DNA from: Thermoplasmata archaeon
GTDB taxonomy: Archaea; Thermoplasmatota; Thermoplasmata; Thermoplasmatales; Aciduliprofundaceae
Reading direction: 5' to 3'
DNA: 9,301 nucleotides
Assembly: GCA_021163705.1 (NCBI GenBank)
Contig: JAGGTO010000017.1
Coordinates: 1 to 9,301, forward strand
This document shows, one piece after another, positions 6,356 through 9,301 of the stretch; the stretch's first letter is position 1; each line of letters opens with the position of its first letter. The translations under genes were made by a program, and so were the position numbers. The notes under the pieces are model-generated. The model was not told the DNA's origin. It saw only the letters and a program-made list of their open reading frames with translations, and ran no database searches.

Positions 6356-6907
6356 ATGAAAATACTGCTTCATACCTGCTGTGCACCTTGTCTGATGGCT
6401 CCCTACAAGCATCTGAGCCAGGAGCATGAGCTAACCTTATTCTGGTACAATCCAAACATTCAACCATATCGGGAATATTTGAGAAGATTGAGAGCTTTTA
6501 GAGAGTATACCCGAAGAATAGGGGCCAGGGTTATTGAGGATCTTTCATACCCTCTTGAAGAATGGCTCTATAAAGCAAGCATCCTGAGCAAAAAGAGCAA
6601 TGTGCTCAGATGCAAATTCTGCTATGCAGATCGCCTTTTCAGAACCGCCCTGAAGGCAAGAGAGCTTGGGATGGATGCATTTTCCACAACTCTCCTTCTT
6701 GCCCCGTATCAGAAGCATGAGCTCGTTAAGGAGCTTGGATTCAGCATAGCTAAAAAGGTGGGTGTGAAATTCCACTATGAAGACATGCGCAGGTGGTTCG
6801 ATGAGAGTGAGGATATGGCAAGAAAGGCTGGAATTTATCGCCAGGGATATTGCGGATGCATATTCAGCGAGGCAGATAGATACTGGAGGGATAAGCTTGA
6901 CTTCTGA
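6356..6907 (+). CDS. queH: QueH-family (DUF208) iron-sulfur protein, epoxyqueuosine reductase-like
   Basis: QueH proteins reduce epoxyqueuosine to queuosine in tRNA using Fe-S chemistry. All family cysteine groups are present in this 183-aa protein: LLHTCCAPC (Cys8, Cys9, Cys12), RCKFCYADR (Cys86, Cys89) and YRQGYCGCIFSE (Cys166, Cys168). The conserved STTLLLAPYQKHE (110-122) and FHYEDMRR (139-146) are also intact. The start is ATG 6356, because the family begins MKILLHTCCAPC and a TATA-like box sits at leaderless distance; an in-frame TTG at 6335 is unlikely. The family match is strong. The function is less certain, because archaea normally make archaeosine rather than queuosine in tRNA, so this could be a QueH homologue with another substrate or part of a salvage route. 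It overlaps the next gene by 11 bp. Confidence 0.92.
   Translation: MKILLHTCCAPCLMAPYKHLSQEHELTLFWYNPNIQPYREYLRRLRAFREYTRRIGARVIEDLSYPLEEWLYKASILSKKSNVLRCKFCYADRLFRTALKARELGMDAFSTTLLLAPYQKHELVKELGFSIAKKVGVKFHYEDMRRWFDESEDMARKAGIYRQGYCGCIFSEADRYWRDKLDF
6885..6890 (+). promoter_or_regulatory. Shine-Dalgarno fixing a TTG start
   Basis: GGAGGG is followed by 6 nt and TTG at 6897, all inside the last codons of queH. It identifies the TTG as the start of the overlapping HTH/Zn-ribbon gene. Confidence 0.7.
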
Positions 6908-7181
6908 GTGGAGAACAAGAAGGGAGAGAATTGCATTGCTTCTTCATGATCATGATTTCTCACCATCCGAGATGGCACGAATTCTCGAGGTGCCTGTGAA
7001 TATAATTTTGGAGGATTTGAAACACATTTCTCGCTCCAGAAAATACGGAGAGCTTATGATTCTTCCAGCCAGGTGCAGAAAATGTGGATATGAGTTTAAA
7101 AGGGAGATAAAAATTCCAAAAAGATGCCCAAAATGCAAATCCAGCTGGATAGATGAGCCGAGATTCATGCTCAGAGATTAG
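6897..7181 (+). CDS. Small HTH plus zinc-ribbon regulator (COG3357-like), TTG start
   Basis: A 94-aa predicted archaeal transcriptional regulator. Residues 6-45 form an HTH (RTRRERIALLLHDHDFSPSE, then MARILEVPVNIILEDLKHI). Residues 57-84 form a zinc ribbon with Cys60, Cys63, Cys77 and Cys80 (ARCRKCGYEF ... KRCPKCKSSW), followed by the conserved IDEPRF ending. This arrangement matches the archaeal family described as HTH fused to Zn-ribbon. The longer open frame begins at an ATG at 6777 deep inside queH. The TTG at 6897 is far better placed, with GGAGGG 6 nt before it, only 11 bp of overlap with queH, and a product of the family's usual size. Co-transcription and coupling with queH are likely. 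The stop codon lies 5 nt before the promoter of a downstream RNA gene. Confidence 0.88.
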   Translation: MTSEWRTRRERIALLLHDHDFSPSEMARILEVPVNIILEDLKHISRSRKYGELMILPARCRKCGYEFKREIKIPKRCPKCKSSWIDEPRFMLRD

Positions 7182-7185
7182 CAAA

Positions 7186-7198
7186 AGATTTATCTTTC
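7186..7198 (+). promoter_or_regulatory. TATA box of the H/ACA-like RNA
   Basis: AGATTTATCTTTC, centred near 7192, lies immediately after the upstream stop codon. Standard spacing predicts an RNA start at about 7217, exactly where the first basal stem begins. Confidence 0.55.
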
Positions 7199-7216
7199 CC
7201 CGTGGTTATGGAGAAA

Positions 7217-7350
7217 TGGGCATCTGGGCCCCCGGCTGAGGGTGATGTGTCATCGCACAATGAAGCTTGGGCCAGAAGATGCCCGATAGCCCCCGACAAC
7301 GGGTCAGGCACCTTGAAATATGATAGGTGCTGTTACTGTCGGGGGATAAA
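7217..7350 (+). ncRNA. Probable two-hairpin H/ACA guide sRNA (pseudouridylation guide)
   Basis: The GC content is about 59% by hand count, clearly above the flanking genes. Hairpin 1 has a basal stem 7217-7225/7277-7285 (GGGCATCT with AGATGCCC plus a U-G pair) and then AUA at 7286-7288. Its upper stem is 7231-7237/7264-7270 with one mismatch. A K-turn has GA (7238-7239) facing UGA (7261-7263), capped by GUGAUG/CAUCGC around a UGU loop. Hairpin 2 has a basal stem 7290-7298/7337-7345 (CCCCCGACA with TGTCGGGGG) and then AUA at 7346-7348. Its upper stem is GCACCU/AGGUGC (7308-7313/7325-7330), with a K-loop UGA...UGAU. In each hairpin 15 nt separate the upper stem from the AUA box, matching the 14-16 nt rule for H/ACA guides. 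It should act with Cbf5, Nop10, Gar1 and L7Ae. Hairpin 2's pocket strands, GGGUCA and GUUAC, complement 23S helix 69 around E. coli position 1915. A TATA box and a T6 tract bracket the RNA. Confidence 0.78.
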
Positions 7351-8754
7351 TCATTTTTTGAAAGCATCGGCTATCATTATGAGCACTGGAAATATCTCAA
7401 GGCGTCCAAACCACATCTCAAGAATGAGCGTTATTTTCTGTGGAACTGGCATGAGGGCGCTTGTTAACCCCACGCTTAACCCCACATTACCCTCCGCGCT
7501 TGCCACTTCAAATAGAGAATCCGCCAGGCTGTGGCCGTAGAGCATGAAAACGAAAGCACCAAGAAGAAGCAGGAAAAGATAGGTGGTGGTGTAGATGGAT
7601 ACATCTCTCACCTCCGAAACATCAAAAACCTTCCTGCCTATTTTGAATGGTATTATGGCACTCTTTGGAGCTAGTCTCTTCCTTATGTACCAGAATATGC
7701 CGTAGAAGAGCACTACCACGCGTATGAGCTTCAATGCGGAGGATGTTGAGCCGTATGCACCTCCGAACACCATTGCGATTATCAGTATGCTCTTATCAAA
7801 ATCTGGAAGGGTTGCCAGATTTGCCAGGCTGAAACCAGTACCTGTTAAAGCTGAAATAAGGTGGAAATTGGAATCAAGGAGAGAGGTGCGCCAGGCCAAT
7901 CCAAGCCACATATGATGCACAAAAAGCACGCCCGCAAATACGAGGATTATGAAGAGCATGGCTGCAACCTCTATGGAGAAGAACTCTCTTATCTTCCCCT
8001 TGAACAGATTGATATGTGAGACAAAGGATATGCCACCCGTAATCATCGCAAATATAACAGCGATGGCCACATAGGGTGAATATGCAGCTATACTGTTATT
8101 TGTGACTGCAAATCCCCCAGTTGCCAGGGCGGTCATAGCTATGTTTATAGAATCGAACATTGGTGCCCCAAGAAGATAGAAGATGAGGGCAAAGAAGAAG
8201 GTGTAGAAAACATATATCCCCCAAATTTTTCTCACAGTTCCAATTATGGTTGGCTCAGTTTTATCACTTCTCCCCTCTGCAAAATATAGGGTTTGAACAA
8301 CTCTGCTGGTACGATACATCACCGACAGGAAGAGGGCGATAACACCAACACCCCCGATCCACTCAGTTAGAGATCTCCAGAGAAGAATGCTCCTCGGCAG
8401 GGATTCCACATCTCTGAACATGGTTAGACCTGTGGCCGTGAATCCTGACATGCTCTCAAACCATGCATCTATCGGCGATAAATATCCAGATAGAAAGTAT
8501 GGAAATCCCCCAAATATGGACATCAATAACCAGCCGAGAGCTGCAATTTTGAAAGATTCTCTCAGCGTCAATTTTTCTGGAGGTCTCTCCTTCATATATA
8601 TGCTCCAGATGAATATGATCCATATGGCGGGAAATATGAAGGATAGAACAAGCACGGGATTCTTATCCACTATAAGGGCATAAATTGAGTTTATGAGCAT
8701 GAAGATGGAGATGTATGTGAGAAGCTTCAGCACAAAATACCATGTTTTGCTCAT
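7351..8754 (-). CDS. trkH: TrkH-family potassium uptake channel subunit
   Basis: Membrane pore subunit of the Trk/Ktr K+ uptake system, 467 aa. The four pore loops of this superfamily are visible: P1 FTATG (105-109), P2 ALATGG (209-214), P3 LTGTGFS (303-309) and P4 AEGNVG (420-425). Each carries the filter glycine, and each lies between membrane helices. The conserved C-terminal MWFGRLEIFPV (447-457) is present. The helix-break gating segment reads GGAYGSTSSALKLIRV (331-346), where most TrkH proteins have GSTAGGIK. The basic cytosolic loop around 357-375 is retained. It follows trkA with only 6 nt between stop and start, so the two form one operon in which TrkA gates the channel by nucleotide binding. 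The start has only a weak G-rich stretch further upstream, so coupling to trkA is likely. The 3' end abuts a convergent RNA gene. Confidence 0.95.
   Translation of the reverse strand: MSKTWYFVLKLLTYISIFMLINSIYALIVDKNPVLVLSFIFPAIWIIFIWSIYMKERPPEKLTLRESFKIAALGWLLMSIFGGFPYFLSGYLSPIDAWFESMSGFTATGLTMFRDVESLPRSILLWRSLTEWIGGVGVIALFLSVMYRTSRVVQTLYFAEGRSDKTEPTIIGTVRKIWGIYVFYTFFFALIFYLLGAPMFDSINIAMTALATGGFAVTNNSIAAYSPYVAIAVIFAMITGGISFVSHINLFKGKIREFFSIEVAAMLFIILVFAGVLFVHHMWLGLAWRTSLLDSNFHLISALTGTGFSLANLATLPDFDKSILIIAMVFGGAYGSTSSALKLIRVVVLFYGIFWYIRKRLAPKSAIIPFKIGRKVFDVSEVRDVSIYTTTYLFLLLLGAFVFMLYGHSLADSLFEVASAEGNVGLSVGLTSALMPVPQKITLILEMWFGRLEIFPVLIMIADAFKK
7354..7359 (+). terminator. Oligo-T terminator of the H/ACA-like RNA
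   Basis: A T6 run lies 5 nt after the second AUA box, typical of archaeal intrinsic termination. It falls inside the last codons of convergent trkH, where it encodes the Lys-Lys C-terminus on the other strand. Confidence 0.5.
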
Positions 8755-8760
8755 AGGCTT

Positions 8761-9301
8761 TTACCCCAGTATGAGTTCTCTCACCTTCTGCTCCACACCC
8801 TTTTTTGAAACTATTGCAATCTCATCTCCCGGGAGAAGAGATTCATCACCCCTCGGCACTATTATCTGCCCCTTGCGAAGAATCGTGGCTATTATGCTCC
8901 CCCAGGGCATATGTATCTCACTTAGCTTTCTGTTCACAACGGGAGAGCTCTCGGTTATCTTGGCATAGATCATCTCAACATCTCCGCTGAATGTTAGCAC
9001 AGCTGAGAAACCTTTTATGCCAGCGTATATGGCCTTGGCAGCAGCTTCAGTTGTGCTTATAACCACATCTACGCCCAGTTTCTCATAAAGAACCTTATTG
9101 CTCGGATTGGTTGTTCTCGCAATAACCTTCTTAACATGGTATGTGCTTTTCGCAAGCTGGCATGCAACGAAGTTAATCTGATCGTTGCCTGTGCATGCAA
9201 CAAGGACATCGGCCTTATGGATTCCCGCATCTTCTAAATAATTCGCCTCGCTTCCATCCCCTTTTATCACGAGAATATCGTAGTTTTCTGCCATGTGTCT
9301 G
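8761..9301 (-). CDS. trkA: TrkA-family K+ uptake regulatory subunit (N-terminus outside window)
   Basis: Cytosolic RCK protein that binds NAD(H)/ATP and gates TrkH. The open frame continues through the right edge. About 179 codons are visible, against a usual length of about 215-225, so roughly 40 residues with the GxGxxG nucleotide-binding turn are missing here. What remains is the rest of the RCK_N domain: YDILVIKGDGSEANYLEDAG with the strand-2 acidic region, ADVLVACTGNDQINFVACQLAK, VKKVIARTTNP and EKLGVDVVIST. The RCK_C (TrkA_C) domain follows: SSPVVNRKLSEI, MPWGSIIATILR, GQIIVPRGDESLLPGDEIAIV. The ATG at 9294 is internal to the family alignment, so it should not be taken as the true start. 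It forms an operon with trkH, 6 nt downstream. Confidence 0.95.
   Translation of the reverse strand, partial: RHMAENYDILVIKGDGSEANYLEDAGIHKADVLVACTGNDQINFVACQLAKSTYHVKKVIARTTNPSNKVLYEKLGVDVVISTTEAAAKAIYAGIKGFSAVLTFSGDVEMIYAKITESSPVVNRKLSEIHMPWGSIIATILRKGQIIVPRGDESLLPGDEIAIVSKKGVEQKVRELILG

Noticed and set aside
6777..6896. Extended N-terminus of the HTH/Zn-ribbon gene starting at ATG 6777
   Set aside because: It lies wholly inside queH in another frame, matches nothing in the family, and the SD-backed TTG at 6897 gives the expected size.
7217..7288. Hairpin 1 as a guide for the 23S position equivalent to E. coli U2580 (second target of the Haloferax guide)
   Set aside because: The 3' flank GGUUU could pair by wobbles with GGGCC, but the 5' flank GAGC gives only two pairs with GCCAGA, so support is too weak.
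7226..7345. Resemblance of CTGAGGG and GGTGATG to TPP or fluoride riboswitch motifs
   Set aside because: The partner motifs of those riboswitches are absent, the element is followed by no plus-strand gene, and the two-hairpin H/ACA layout explains the whole segment better.
7202..7540. A 112-codon plus-strand open frame crossing the intergenic region and the trkH end
   Set aside because: Its first part is the structured RNA and the rest is the reverse complement of trkH. The translation shows no family pattern and there is no SD.
9292..9294. ATG at 9294 as the trkA start
   Set aside because: The protein would lack the N-terminal strand and GxGxxG turn of the RCK domain. The frame stays open to the window edge, so the true start is outside.

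Overview
This window looks like archaeal chromosome, most likely euryarchaeal and perhaps a thermophilic Thermoplasmatota lineage such as Aciduliprofundum. The phylum is supported by the gene families: FtsZ1-type FtsZ, archaeal-type Pgk, a KaiC/RAD55-like ATPase, and an HTH plus Zn-ribbon regulator. It is also supported by TATA boxes about 25 nt upstream of transcription starts. The genus guess is weak. All genes are ordinary chromosomal types and I see no mobile element, tRNA, rRNA or CRISPR array.

Left part (1-3538): on the minus strand, ftsZ is followed by an overlapping small membrane protein that runs off the left edge. Divergent from ftsZ is a short CorA-type Mg2+ channel. It converges on pgk and overlaps it by 9 bp.

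Middle (3539-5915): a divergent, AT-rich intergenic region with tandem TATA elements leads into a tight plus-strand operon. It encodes a KaiC-like ATPase, a double winged-helix regulator and ribose-5-phosphate isomerase RpiA. The genes overlap by 4 and 1 nt and the last two have strong Shine-Dalgarno (SD) sequences. A convergent winged-helix regulator overlaps the rpiA end by 29 bp.

Right part (6253-9301): a QueH-family protein overlaps a small HTH/Zn-ribbon protein that starts with TTG. Then comes a GC-rich, unannotated RNA (about 7217-7350) with its own TATA box and T6 terminator. I read it as a two-hairpin H/ACA guide RNA. Both hairpins have a 9-bp basal stem followed by an AUA box, a K-turn or K-loop, and exactly 15 nt between the upper stem and the box. 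The second pocket is complementary to helix 69 of archaeal 23S rRNA at the position equivalent to E. coli U1915. The window ends with the minus-strand potassium uptake pair trkA (cut off) - trkH.

Two initiation styles occur side by side. corA, pgk, the KaiC-like gene and queH appear leaderless, with the TATA box 25-28 nt before the ATG. ftsZ and the 118-aa regulator have short leaders with an SD. Genes inside operons use strong SDs and sometimes GTG or TTG starts.
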